A stretch of DNA of 51,168 nt from Bacteroides sp. 51 (GCF_010500965.1 NZ_QVMI01000002.1:270134-321301); one strand, 5' to 3'. Numbered from the stretch's first letter, positions 36,359-44,834 are shown. Notes: generated by a model from the letters alone, not told the origin. Program-made: numbers and translations.

Positions 36359-37051
36359 ATGAAATACTTATTAATATTAAGCATATTTGTCTCTACATTG
36401 GTAGGATGTAGCGGCATACAAGATGACTTTAAGCAATATCTTGATGAAGGGGAAACCATCTACGTAGGAAAATTAGACTCTATCGTGGTTCATCCCGGAA
36501 AGAACAGAGTCATGATAGAAGGGCTTATGCCTTACGGAATTACCCAAACCAAATGTGTGTTCACATGGACTACCCCTTCGGGCTTAGCCGAAGTGGAGGA
36601 GTTTGATATCGTCAGAAATACGCAGGAAGATAAATTTCAGTTTGTCATCGCTCCATTGGAGGAAGGACAACACGACTTCAAGGTTGTAACCCTCGATGCC
36701 AAAGGCAACTCGTCTATTGTAGTTCAGGTAGGTGGATACTCGTATGGGGAAATCTATCAGAGTACACTGGGCAACAGGCAGATACTAAAGATTGAGTCCG
36801 ACAGTGATAACGATGATGATGCGCGGATCGACTGGCTGCCTATAAACCATGAACAGTTTAACGGATGCGAAATAGAGTATGATAAAATAGATGGTACGAA
36901 GGCTAGTCTGACTGTAGGAAAAACAGATGCAACTACCACCTTGCCCGGATATAAACCACAAGGAGTACTAAAATGGCGCTCGCTTTATTTACCCGATGTA
37001 CTTGCCATAGATGTGTTTACCACAGAATGGGATGAAACAAAACTGCCTTAA
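36359..37051 (+). CDS. DUF4998-type surface lipoprotein
   Basis: This 230-residue lipoprotein has a lipobox ending LVG-Cys17. The N-terminal half contains YLDEGETIYVGKLDSIVVHPGK and KCVFTWTTPSG, the usual DUF4998 pattern of repeated Ig-like strands. The C-terminal half is another beta-rich segment that includes an acidic stretch (SDSDNDDDARID). It is the last gene of the SusC/D operon, followed by a hairpin at 37059-37087. Its function is unknown beyond a likely role in glycan capture. Confidence 0.83.
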   Translation: MKYLLILSIFVSTLVGCSGIQDDFKQYLDEGETIYVGKLDSIVVHPGKNRVMIEGLMPYGITQTKCVFTWTTPSGLAEVEEFDIVRNTQEDKFQFVIAPLEEGQHDFKVVTLDAKGNSSIVVQVGGYSYGEIYQSTLGNRQILKIESDSDNDDDARIDWLPINHEQFNGCEIEYDKIDGTKASLTVGKTDATTTLPGYKPQGVLKWRSLYLPDVLAIDVFTTEWDETKLP

Positions 37052-37058
37052 GAATAAA

Positions 37059-37087
37059 AGAGGATGTGTCAAAACGATGCATCCTCT
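37059..37087 (+). terminator. Hairpin ending the SusC/SusD operon
   Basis: An 8-bp perfect stem AGAGGATG/CATCCTCT with a 13-nt loop lies 7 bp after the stop codon. No T-tract follows, so this is a stem-loop with probable terminator or mRNA-end function rather than a textbook terminator. Confidence 0.55.
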
Positions 37088-37095
37088 ATAAGTAG

Positions 37096-37165
37096 AATGA
37101 ACACAAAACCACAGAGACACAGAGAAAGAATAAGAACTCCGTGTCTCTGTGACTCTGTGTTCATT
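37096..37165. repeat. Inverted repeat rich in CACAGAGACAC
   Basis: The arms at 37096-37120 and 37141-37165 begin AATGAACACA and match with a few mismatches around a 20-nt loop. The left arm contains CACAGAGACACAGAG. It follows directly after the operon-end hairpin and lies before the next gene's promoter. Confidence 0.75.
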
Positions 37166-37209
37166 AATTATTTTTTATTGGACTCGCTTATAAAATCATT
37201 CTTTTTATG

Positions 37210-37217
37210 TAAGTTTG
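37210..37217 (+). promoter_or_regulatory. -7 box for the GYF/CD225-DUF2752 gene pair
   Basis: TAAGTTTG matches TAnnTTTG and lies 30 bp upstream of the ATG at 37248. It overlaps the longer in-frame start, supporting the later start. Confidence 0.5.
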
Positions 37218-37247
37218 CAGAAATCTCAAAGATACAAAACGAGTGAT

Positions 37248-37733
37248 ATGGAAGAATATTATTATCTTGATCAGAGCAACGAGCGTAAAGGACCTGTTGC
37301 AGTCGACAAACTGCTCTTTTACGGAGTAACCAAGGAAACGCTGGTATGGAAAAACGGAATGGTAAACTGGCAAGCTGCGGGAATGGTACCCGAGCTGGCT
37401 TTTCTATTCTCCGATCAAACGATACCACCGGTAGCACCTACGCCTCCTCCAGCACAGAAACCGGCTAAACCACAACCGCCTTTCAAAAAGCCCGATAATA
37501 ATCTGGTATGGGCAATTCTTACGACAGTATTATGCTGTCTACCCTTTGGTGTTGCTGCCATCGTCTACTCGACTAAGGTAGACAGCGCATGGAATTCGGG
37601 TAATTATGACGAGGCACTGGATGCAGCCAGAAAAGCAGCTACATTCAGTTGGATAAGTGCCGGCTGTGGCCTCTTCTTCGGACTCGCATATATTATTATT
37701 GTAGTTGTTGCAGGTGTAGGCTCAGCATTATAA
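37248..37733 (+). CDS. GYF_2 (DUF4339) plus CD225/dispanin membrane protein
   Basis: This is a 161-residue protein. The N-terminal GYF_2-like domain (1-57) has YYYLDQSNERKGPVAVDKL and VWKNGMVNWQAA. It is followed by a Pro-rich linker (PPVAPTPPPAQKP) and a CD225-type double-helix membrane domain (about 83-160: VWAILTTVLCCLPFGVAAIVYSTKV and a second helix). Function is unknown; such proteins are widespread in Bacteroidetes envelopes. The start is taken at ATG 37248 because the promoter lies in the upstream extension. The DUF2752 gene begins 1 bp after its stop codon. Confidence 0.82.
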   Translation: MEEYYYLDQSNERKGPVAVDKLLFYGVTKETLVWKNGMVNWQAAGMVPELAFLFSDQTIPPVAPTPPPAQKPAKPQPPFKKPDNNLVWAILTTVLCCLPFGVAAIVYSTKVDSAWNSGNYDEALDAARKAATFSWISAGCGLFFGLAYIIIVVVAGVGSAL

Positions 37734-37734
37734 G

Positions 37735-38100
37735 TTGTATAAGAAAACTATAATCATTGCTATAGTTATTATTGTTCTGGGTTTACTCTATCTGGTAAAC
37801 CCGGAACAATCCGTTTTTGTGCCTAAATGCATGTTTTATACACTTACTGGCTTAGAATGCCCGGCTTGTGGATCTCAGCGGGCTGTACACCAGTTTCTTC
37901 ACCTTAATATTGCCGAGGGAATCAGGTACAATCCTTTCCTGTTCATATCAATTCCTTACCTGACAGCATTGGTGATAACAAAGTGGTTCGATCCGCGTGG
38001 AAAACTTATACGCCTGAAAGCATTCTGCAATAGCAAATGGGCGGCATATACTTATTTTGTATTGTTCATTGTCTGGTGGATAGTGAGGAATCTGATTTGA
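37735..38100 (+). CDS. DUF2752 membrane protein
   Basis: This 121-residue protein has three hydrophobic segments (about 5-22, 60-80 and 100-119). The DUF2752 signature is ECPACGSQRAVHQFLH, with two Cys that might bind a metal or form a disulfide. The only in-frame start that keeps the first helix is TTG at 37735, 1 bp after the preceding stop, suggesting translation by coupling. Pairing with a GYF/CD225 protein hints at a shared but unknown envelope role. It converges with yccF, with the stop codons nearly touching. Confidence 0.8.
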   Translation: MYKKTIIIAIVIIVLGLLYLVNPEQSVFVPKCMFYTLTGLECPACGSQRAVHQFLHLNIAEGIRYNPFLFISIPYLTALVITKWFDPRGKLIRLKAFCNSKWAAYTYFVLFIVWWIVRNLI

Positions 38101-38102
38101 CT

Positions 38103-38480
38103 TCACCCCTTATCTACAATCGTCTTTCCAAACGGAGTCAGTGCCAGTCCTGCCAGTTTAAAATGCTGTCTTCCAAATGGAATCCCTATAATAGTGATGC
38201 AGAGTATCAATCCGAATACCAGGTGCGATACACAGATGGCAAACCCACCAAGGAAAATCCATAATACATTCATAAGGATATTGAGGCAACCACCCGATTG
38301 TGGAGTAGTCTGTACCTCCTTGCCAAAAGGCATTAAGGCCAGAAAAGCCATTTTAAATGTTTGGATACCAAAAGGAATACCGATAATGGTGACCATCATC
38401 AATAGGCTGGCTACTACGTATTCCAGGAAGGTGAATATGCCTCCAAGTAATAGCCAAAGGATGTTTAGTAGTAAATTCAT
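38103..38480 (-). CDS. yccF: YccF-family inner membrane protein
   Basis: This 125-residue protein is built of two similar halves, each with a hydrophobic helix and the motif TIIGIPFG (positions about 31-38 and 97-104), typical of the YccF/DUF307 family. Further family blocks are NILWLLLGG, LALMPFGKE and NVLWIFLGGF. Function is unknown in any organism I can name. The gene lies downstream of the M16 protease on the same strand, with a nested palindrome 30 bp before its ATG. It ends 2 bp from the convergent DUF2752 gene. Confidence 0.9.
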   Translation of the reverse strand: MNLLLNILWLLLGGIFTFLEYVVASLLMMVTIIGIPFGIQTFKMAFLALMPFGKEVQTTPQSGGCLNILMNVLWIFLGGFAICVSHLVFGLILCITIIGIPFGRQHFKLAGLALTPFGKTIVDKG

Positions 38481-38510
38481 TGTTTTTAATTTAGAGAAAG
38501 TAAATGATTT

Positions 38511-38585
38511 ACTGTAGGGGCGGTTCGTGAACCGCCCAATACACAGGTGTCCATTTTCGGGCGGTTCGCGAACCGCCCCTACAGT
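38511..38585. repeat. Nested palindromic element, copy 2 (27-nt arms)
   Basis: The arms at 38511-38537 and 38559-38585 begin ACTGTAGGGGCGG and differ from perfect complementarity at one position. They are nearly identical to copy 1 at 1745-1828, and the loop is related to the reverse complement of the loop there. Flank GTAAATGATT is shared. It lies 30 nt upstream of the yccF start and downstream of the M16 gene. Confidence 0.9.
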
Positions 38586-38592
38586 ATACGTT

Positions 38593-38638
38593 AAACCTGG
38601 CGGCGCACCATCCGCATGGAAACCTGGCCTCGCCGCCG
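38593..38638 (-). repeat. Dispersed GC-rich repeat, copy D with a partial second unit
   Basis: On the minus strand 38615-38593 reads GCGGATGGTGCGCCG followed by CCAGGTTT, related to copies A to C. A second, shortened unit (GGCGGCGAGGCCAGGTTT) follows at 38638-38621. The outer GGCGGCG/CGCCGCC can pair into a hairpin just after the M16 stop codon. Confidence 0.55.
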
Positions 38639-38651
38639 CCCCGCTTCGGGA

Positions 38652-41567
38652 CTAGTAGCCAAAGATTTCTTCTTGTGTTAGTTTCCGGATAGGCCCGATC
38701 TTTTCAAGACTCTTGATATCCAGTTCCTTTTCATCGCCTAATATACAATACGTATATATCCGGTCTTTGATCCATTTCTGTTGGAAGTCAACTACATTCT
38801 GTAGCGTCATGTTCTGAACATCGTTATACAGTTTGATGCGACTATCAACCGATTGGCCAAGATCCTGTGCATTGATGTATGCCCAGATTACACTGCTCTT
38901 CACAATACGATCTGTACGCAGTCTGGTGATCATGCCTTCTTTCGCTAGCTTAAACGCCGCTTCCGACTCAGGCATATTATTGATAATATCGTTGAATGTA
39001 GTGATTGCATCCATCATCTTATCGTTCTGGGTTGCAATCTGGGTGCGCACCTCATATGGATACTTTAAATATGAAGGAACTACAATTCCTGCCCATGCCG
39101 AGTATGCGAGGCCGCGGCTCTCACGCATTTCCTGGAATACGATTGAGTTCATGCCACCACCGAAATACTCATTATATAATTCGCGTGTAGGCTCAATAGT
39201 GGGGTCGAATGTCTCACCTCGGTTAGATATCTGGGCCATATAGATTTGTTTTGCATCGTAAGGTGCAATGAATATCTTGGTAGCCGTAGTTTGCTGTTTG
39301 GTGAAGTCTTCTCCCACGGGGATATCTTTCAGGTCTTTAGGGGTCTTGTGCTGTTCGTCCAGTAAGGTTAGCAGTTCCTTTTCGCTCTTCGGTCCGTAAT
39401 ATAATATGCGGTGCTTGTAGCTATTCTGCTGGTGGATGCGATCTACTAACTCCTGTGGGTCCATATTCTTCAATTGATCGGCGGAAAGAATATTTGTTGT
39501 GGGAGACTTCGGACCCCATGTTGCATAGTTAACCAAACGGCCAAAGTTCTGCATTTGGTTAAGCTTGGCATCATTACGCGACTTGATAATGTCGGCAGCC
39601 AGATTGGTATATGTCTCTTTATTTACCTGTGCATCTGATAGTCGCGTTTCGAACAGTTCCAATGCCTTAGGCATATTTTCGCTTAGTCCGCTTAGCGTTA
39701 CATACGTGCGCTCGCTTCCCGGTGAAACATTGAATGAACATGCCAGGTTATAGAACTCGCTGTTGAGTTGCTCAAGGGGCATTGTAGAGGTTCCCAGGTA
39801 TTTCATATATTGGAAAGCGGTACCCAGGGCTTTGTCGTTGTTGTTTCCCATATCGAACAAGTAAATGAGTTGGAACACATCATTCAGGTCGTTCTTTTTG
39901 TAGAATACAGGAATACCACTGCCGGTTTTTAGTTGTGCAAGGTCTTTACTGAAATCAACGAATACCGGTTCGATGGGTTTAACATCGGTGTTCTGTATCT
40001 CTTTCAGGAATACACTTGCTGTATCGCGGTTCATTACGATAGGAGTGATAGATGGTTTATCTATTTTCTTTTCGTTCGGGTCTTTACCTTGTTTCTTATA
40101 GATCACTGCATAGTTATCCTTCAGGAAGTTGTTGGCAAAGGCAACGACCTCGTCTTTGGTGATCTTCGACATACGGTCTAGTGATACAACCTCGTCTTTC
40201 CAATCTACGCCATGAATGAAAGCGTTAACAAACATATCTGCCCGTACCCAGTTGTGTTCCAGCTGGTACATTTGCATAAGCTTGAAGTTGTTGATCGTAG
40301 CCTGGAGCATCTTCTCGTCAAAGTCGCCGGCTTTTAGTTTCTCAACTTCGCCCAGGATGAGGTCTTTTACCTCTTCAAGTGTTTGGTTTGCTTTAGGGCG
40401 TGCCTGAGCCATCAGGAAGGAGTAATCTGTCATTCCGCTGGCGTATACCGATGCACCGATAACCTTTTGTTGCTGGTTCAGGTCGAGGTCGATAAGACCG
40501 GCTTTTCCATTATAAAGGATGCGCGACAGGATGGTCAGCATCTCGTAGTCGTGGGTGGCTATTCCGGGGAATCTCCAACCGATGGCTACGCTTTCTGCAT
40601 CCGGACCGAGGACCTCGCGCACGATGGGTGCAGTGATAGGTGTTTCTGTAGTAGTTGGTAGTTTAGGCAGATTCGGATTAGGCTGCATATCGCCGAAATA
40701 TTGGTCGATGGTTGCAATCATCTGGTCCGGGTTGAAGTCGCCGGATAAACAGATGGCCATATTGTTGGGCACATACCATGTTTTGTAATACTCTTTAATG
40801 CGAGTGATGGATGGGTTCTTTAGGTGTTCTTGTGTACCCAGTACGGTTTGGTTTCCGTATGGATGGTGTGGGAAGAGTGCAGCCAGTATAGATTCGTATA
40901 CTTTCCGCGGATCACGCGTGAGCGACATGTTCTTCTCTTCGTATACTGTTTCCAGCTCGGTATGGAAGCCACGGATAACGTTGTTCTTAAAGCGGTCGGC
41001 CTGGATCTTAGCCCAGTTGTCTATCTCGTTGGATGGAATGTCTTCGGTATATACCGTCATATCGAATGCCGTATACGCATTTGTTCCGTTGGCACCGATG
41101 GCAGCCATCAATTTATCGTATTCGTTGGGGATGGCCAGCTTGGAAGCTTCGTAAGAAAGGCTGTCTATGGTTTGGTAGATTGCTTTTCTCTGGGCCTCGT
41201 CTGTGGTATTGCGATATACTTCAAACTGCTCTTCGATTTGTCCTAAGAGGAGTTTTTCTGCTTCGTAGTTTTGTGTGCCGAATTGTTCTGTACCTTTAAA
41301 CATGAGGTGTTCGAAGTAGTGTGCCAGTCCGGTGTTCTCTGCCGGGTCGTTCTTTCCGCCCACCCGCACGGCAATGTAGGTTTGGATGCGTGGTGTTTCT
41401 TTGTTTACAGTCATGTAAACCTTCAGGCCGTTGTCTAGTGTGTAGATGCGGGCTTTCAGTGGATCGTTGGCGACGGTTTCATAAGCGTACTTGCCTTGGC
41501 CTGTGCAGGCTGTGATGGCAATAAGGGCTAGGAATAATGTTCCTAATTTTACGAACGATTTCATCAT
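38652..41567 (-). CDS. M16-family zinc metalloprotease lipoprotein
   Basis: This 971-residue lipoprotein has a lipobox ending ITA-Cys21. The inverted zinc motif HxxEH is present at His83/Glu86/His87 (LAHYFEHLMFKGT), with the downstream Glu ligand in FHTELETVYEE (about 204-211). The length fits the usual two active-type and two inactive M16 halves (second half from about 520; the FGGGMNSIVFQEMRESRGLAYSA block is the typical Arg/Tyr segment). It probably degrades peptides in the envelope or takes part in protein processing. It is divergent from prfB and upstream of yccF on the same strand. Confidence 0.93.
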   Translation of the reverse strand: MMKSFVKLGTLFLALIAITACTGQGKYAYETVANDPLKARIYTLDNGLKVYMTVNKETPRIQTYIAVRVGGKNDPAENTGLAHYFEHLMFKGTEQFGTQNYEAEKLLLGQIEEQFEVYRNTTDEAQRKAIYQTIDSLSYEASKLAIPNEYDKLMAAIGANGTNAYTAFDMTVYTEDIPSNEIDNWAKIQADRFKNNVIRGFHTELETVYEEKNMSLTRDPRKVYESILAALFPHHPYGNQTVLGTQEHLKNPSITRIKEYYKTWYVPNNMAICLSGDFNPDQMIATIDQYFGDMQPNPNLPKLPTTTETPITAPIVREVLGPDAESVAIGWRFPGIATHDYEMLTILSRILYNGKAGLIDLDLNQQQKVIGASVYASGMTDYSFLMAQARPKANQTLEEVKDLILGEVEKLKAGDFDEKMLQATINNFKLMQMYQLEHNWVRADMFVNAFIHGVDWKDEVVSLDRMSKITKDEVVAFANNFLKDNYAVIYKKQGKDPNEKKIDKPSITPIVMNRDTASVFLKEIQNTDVKPIEPVFVDFSKDLAQLKTGSGIPVFYKKNDLNDVFQLIYLFDMGNNNDKALGTAFQYMKYLGTSTMPLEQLNSEFYNLACSFNVSPGSERTYVTLSGLSENMPKALELFETRLSDAQVNKETYTNLAADIIKSRNDAKLNQMQNFGRLVNYATWGPKSPTTNILSADQLKNMDPQELVDRIHQQNSYKHRILYYGPKSEKELLTLLDEQHKTPKDLKDIPVGEDFTKQQTTATKIFIAPYDAKQIYMAQISNRGETFDPTIEPTRELYNEYFGGGMNSIVFQEMRESRGLAYSAWAGIVVPSYLKYPYEVRTQIATQNDKMMDAITTFNDIINNMPESEAAFKLAKEGMITRLRTDRIVKSSVIWAYINAQDLGQSVDSRIKLYNDVQNMTLQNVVDFQQKWIKDRIYTYCILGDEKELDIKSLEKIGPIRKLTQEEIFGY

Positions 41568-41600
41568 ACTCAGAAACGTATTTAGGGTTATAGATTAGAA

Positions 41601-41608
41601 CAAAGGTA
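41601..41608 (-). promoter_or_regulatory. -7 box for the M16 protease gene
   Basis: TACCTTTG on the minus strand lies 33 bp upstream of the ATG at 41567. The -33 element is not evident. Confidence 0.5.
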
Positions 41609-41617
41609 GGAAAATAG

Positions 41618-41648
41618 TTGAGAGTGCCCTCTTTTTTTTGTAATTTCG
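41618..41648 (+). promoter_or_regulatory. Promoter of prfB
   Basis: TTG at 41618-41620 and TAATTTCG (one mismatch to TAnnTTTG) at 41641-41648 are 20 bp apart. The prfB ATG follows at 41669. Confidence 0.55.
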
Positions 41649-41668
41649 CCCTCTTTAATTTAAATAAT

Positions 41669-42782
41669 ATGATTACTATTGAACAACTAAAAGACGTGAA
41701 AGAGCGCACAGATGCGCTGAGGAGGTATCTTTGACGTCGACGGGAAGAAAATTCAAGTCGAAGAAGAGCAATTAAGAACACAGGCTCCCGGGTTTTGGGA
41801 TGACCAGAAGAAGGCCGAAGCACAGATGCGACTGGTTAAAGGCCTACAGAAATGGATCGACGGATACGGTGAAGTCGAAACATTGACCGGTGAGCTGGAA
41901 CTGTCGTTTGATTTCTACAAAGACGAACTCGTTACCGAGCAGGAGGTGGACGAAGCCTATAAAAACGCCATAGAAGCAGTCGAAAACCTGGAACTGAAGA
42001 ATATGCTTCGCGAAGAAGCCGATCAGTTGGGTTGCGTGCTGAAGATCAACTCCGGTGCCGGAGGTACCGAAAGCCAGGACTGGGCTTCTATGCTGATGCG
42101 TATGTACCTGCGCTGGATCGAGGATCACGGATATAAAGCAACCATATCTAACTTACAGGAAGGTGATGAGGCCGGAATTAAGGCCTGTACCATTCAGGTG
42201 GAGGGCGACTACGCCTATGGTTACCTGAAAGGGGAGAATGGTGTGCACCGTTTGGTGCGCGTTTCGCCTTACAATGCACAAGGCAAGCGAATGACTTCTT
42301 TTGCTTCGGTATTCGTTTCACCGTTGGTTGACGATACGATTGAAGTGCAGATCAATCCGGCTGCTATTACCTGGGACTTGTTCCGGTCGGGTGGTGCCGG
42401 TGGACAGAACGTGAATAAGGTGGAAACCGGCGTCCGTTTGCGTTATAAATACAAAGACCCCGACACGGGCGAGGAACGGGAAATCCTGATCGAGAACACC
42501 GAGACACGTTCGCAGTTGGATAACCGCGAGAATGCCATGCGTTTGTTGCGGTCACAACTATATGACATTGAACTGCAAAAACGCCTGGCCGAGCAACGCA
42601 AGATTGAAGCCGGAAAGAAGAAAATCGAATGGGGATCGCAAATACGAAGCTACGTATTCGATGACCGCAGGGTAAAAGACCACCGCACGAACTTCCAGAC
42701 TTCGGATGTGAACGGAGTGATGGACGGTAAGCTGGATGGCTTTGTTAAAGCCTATTTGATGGAATTCGCAGGCGAAGAATAG
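41669..42782 (+). CDS. prfB: Peptide chain release factor 2 (programmed +1 frameshift)
   Basis: RF2 recognises UGA and UAA and releases the peptide. The gene starts at ATG 41669 (MITIEQLKDVKERTDAL), meets an in-frame TGA at 41732-41734 after 21 codons, and continues in the +1 frame to 42782 for about 370 residues, the family length. The join is 41669-41731 plus 41733-42782, giving RRYL-DVDGKKIQVEEE. The catalytic GGQ is at residues 244-246 (SGGAGGQNVNKVETG). The stop-codon-reading tripeptide, SPF in E. coli, is SPY here (VRVSPYNAQGKR). The in-frame stop is a regulatory feature, so this is not a pseudogene. Confidence 0.97.
41720..41735 (+). promoter_or_regulatory. RF2 autoregulatory frameshift site
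   Basis: AGGAGG-TAT-CTT-TGA-C: a Shine-Dalgarno-like AGGAGG three bases before the slippery CTT and the in-frame TGA. When RF2 is scarce the ribosome slips +1 at CTT and makes full-length RF2. Spacing and codons match the classical bacterial site. Confidence 0.97.
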
Positions 42783-42811
42783 TTGTTTCACTAATTTTTC
42801 TGCCCGAATGC

Positions 42812-42841
42812 TTGTATCTTTTCTTTTTATTCGTAAATTTG
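42812..42841 (+). promoter_or_regulatory. Promoter of the small membrane protein/CYTH genes
   Basis: TTG at 42812-42814 and TAAATTTG at 42834-42841 are 19 bp apart, a close match to the Bacteroidetes consensus. The ATG is at 42868. Confidence 0.7.
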
Positions 42842-42867
42842 GAAAGATCGATATAAAAAACATAGAT

Positions 42868-42999
42868 ATGAGCAAGAATAAGAAAGTAAAGCATAGTAAA
42901 AAAGAGGAGCAGCAGGCTCAGAAAGTAGTGAAGATCATCTTTGTTTCACTTATCATTCTGGGACTGGCTATGATTATCGGCTTCTCTTTCTTTAGTTGA
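42868..42999 (+). CDS. Small single-pass membrane protein, unknown
   Basis: This is a 43-residue protein. A very basic N-terminus (MSKNKKVKHSKKEEQQAQKVV) is followed by one transmembrane helix (about 21-41, IIFVSLIILGLAMIIGFSF). The short product has a good promoter 27 bp upstream, and the next gene begins 28 bp after its stop, supporting a real gene. The open frame extends further upstream, but that part overlaps the promoter. Function unknown. Confidence 0.68.
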   Translation: MSKNKKVKHSKKEEQQAQKVVKIIFVSLIILGLAMIIGFSFFS

Positions 43000-43027
43000 T
43001 GAATAGAGGCGCTTGAGTTTTTTTTAT

Positions 43028-43495
43028 ATGGCACAAGAGATAGAACGGAAGTTCCTGGTTCGCGGAGAGTTTAAATCTCAGGCTTTCAAACAAAGCCGGA
43101 TGATTCAGGGCTATATCTGTAGTGCTAACGGTCGGACGGTTAGAGTGCGTATTGCAGACGATCAGGGGTTTCTTACCATTAAGGGACCAACGAACGAGTC
43201 GGGTACTACCCGCTTTGAATGGGAAAAAGAGATTCCCGTGTCCGACGCCCGCGAGTTGATAAAACTGTGCGAGGGGGGAGTTATAAGCAAAACAAGATTT
43301 TATGTACGTAGTGGCAGCCATGTCTTTGAAGTAGATGAGTTCTATGATGCGAATCAGGGCTTAATCATGGCTGAGGTAGAACTTCTTGATGAGAATGAGG
43401 AGTTCGTAAAGCCTGAATTTATTGGAGAAGAGGTGACGGGTGATGTGCGATACTATAATTCGCAGTTAATGAGACGCCCGTATTCCACCTGGTAA
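43028..43495 (+). CDS. CYTH-domain phosphatase/cyclase-family protein
   Basis: This 155-residue protein starts at ATG 43028. The CYTH signature EIERKFLV lies at residues 4-11, followed by alternating charged strands of the triphosphate tunnel: TVRVRIADDQGFLTIKG, TTRFEWEKEIP, EVDEFYDANQGLIMAEVEL. Small stand-alone CYTH proteins usually hydrolyse inorganic triphosphate or nucleotides. It is 28 bp downstream of a small membrane protein and 11 bp upstream of the MgtC/DUF4010 gene, so the three are probably one transcript. Confidence 0.92.
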   Translation: MAQEIERKFLVRGEFKSQAFKQSRMIQGYICSANGRTVRVRIADDQGFLTIKGPTNESGTTRFEWEKEIPVSDARELIKLCEGGVISKTRFYVRSGSHVFEVDEFYDANQGLIMAEVELLDENEEFVKPEFIGEEVTGDVRYYNSQLMRRPYSTW

Positions 43496-43506
43496 AAAGA
43501 AAACCT

Positions 43507-44805
43507 ATGGAGAATCTATATGAGTTTCTGCCGGAAGAGTTAGTCACTTTTATACTGGTGACACTCTTTTCGTTGCTTATAGGCCTGTCTCAACGGCGAA
43601 TCAGTCTGAAACGGGAAGGAGAAACTACGCTCTTTGGTACAGACCGCACCTTTACTTTCATCGGAATATTAGGTTATCTGCTCTATATCCTCGACCCTGA
43701 GGGAATGAAACTGTTTATGGGTGGGGGACTGATTCTCGGTATCCTGCTCGGCATTAACTATTACGTAAAACAATCGCAGTTCCATGTTTTCGGGGTAACC
43801 ACCATTGTTATTGCACTGATTACTTACTGTATCGCACCCATTGTTGCAACGCAACCCTCCTGGTTCTACCTTATGGTCGTTGTTACCGTATTGCTCCTGA
43901 CCGAGTTGAAGCATACGTTTACCGAATTGGCCCAGCGCATGAAGAACGATGAAATGGTCACGTTGGCGAAGTTCCTTGCCATCAGTGGAATTATTCTTCC
44001 CATGCTGCCGAAGGAACCTTTTATTCCGGGCATCGACCTCACGCCTTACTCCGTTTGGCTGGCCACGGTTGTCGTTTCGGGTATATCCTACCTTTCTTAC
44101 TTGTTGAAACGTTATGTGTTCCATGAATCGGGCGTGCTGGTTTCGGGCATCGTAGGGGGAATGTACAGTAGCACGGCCACCATCTCCGTTCTTGCCCGGA
44201 AGTGTAAAAAGGCGTTGCCGGAAGATGTGCCCGAGTATGCCGCTGCCATGCTGTTTGCGGTAAGCATGATGTTCCTTCGCTTTCTTATCCTGATCTTTAT
44301 CTTTAGTGGAGCCGTTTTCCAGACGGTTTTACCCTACCTGCTTATTATGTCGCTGGTTTCTGCATCGGTAGGAACATTTATCCACTTCCGCAAAAAGAAG
44401 AAGAAGGATAAAACGAGCGATGTTCCTGAAGAAGAAGACAATAGCAACCCGCTTGAGTTCAAAGTGGCCCTCATCTTTGCCGGGCTATTTGTAGTTTTTA
44501 CTCTTCTGACACACTACACGCTGATCTATGCGGGAACGAGCGGTCTGACCGTGCTGTCGTTTATTGCCGGATTGAGCGATATTACTCCTTTCATCCTGAA
44601 CCTGATACAAGATACGTCGAAGGTTTCTACCCAGGTTATAGCCGCTAGTAGCATGCAGGCCATCATCAGTAGTATAACGGTAAACATGTGCTATGCCCTT
44701 TTCTTCTCCGGTCGTCGTAAAGAGTTGCGTCCCTGGCTGTTGGGTGGTTTCGGACTGGTGATTGGGGTCAACTTTATACTGCTGCTGATCTTCTATTTTA
44801 TTTAA
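43507..44805 (+). CDS. MgtC/SapB plus DUF4010 membrane protein
   Basis: This 432-residue polytopic membrane protein has about a dozen hydrophobic helices. The N-terminal part (1-145) has the MgtC-like ALLIGLSQRR-type motif (LFSLLIGLSQRRISLKREGETTLFGTDRTF). The C-terminal part (about 170-430) is DUF4010 (GGMYSSTATISVLARK, AGLSDITPFILNLI). A charged cytoplasmic stretch (KKKKKDKTSDVPEEEDN) separates two helix groups. Transport or envelope stress functions have been proposed for the family, but the role is unclear. It follows the CYTH gene by 11 bp. Confidence 0.88.
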   Translation: MENLYEFLPEELVTFILVTLFSLLIGLSQRRISLKREGETTLFGTDRTFTFIGILGYLLYILDPEGMKLFMGGGLILGILLGINYYVKQSQFHVFGVTTIVIALITYCIAPIVATQPSWFYLMVVVTVLLLTELKHTFTELAQRMKNDEMVTLAKFLAISGIILPMLPKEPFIPGIDLTPYSVWLATVVVSGISYLSYLLKRYVFHESGVLVSGIVGGMYSSTATISVLARKCKKALPEDVPEYAAAMLFAVSMMFLRFLILIFIFSGAVFQTVLPYLLIMSLVSASVGTFIHFRKKKKKDKTSDVPEEEDNSNPLEFKVALIFAGLFVVFTLLTHYTLIYAGTSGLTVLSFIAGLSDITPFILNLIQDTSKVSTQVIAASSMQAIISSITVNMCYALFFSGRRKELRPWLLGGFGLVIGVNFILLLIFYFI

Positions 44806-44834
44806 ACGGGTTTCCGGTTATTTCGCATTGATTC

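Noticed and set aside
41669-41734. prfB as a broken gene with a premature TGA
   Set aside because: The AGGAGG-TAT-CTT-TGA-C context is the known programmed +1 frameshift of RF2, and the joined protein has the normal length and motifs.
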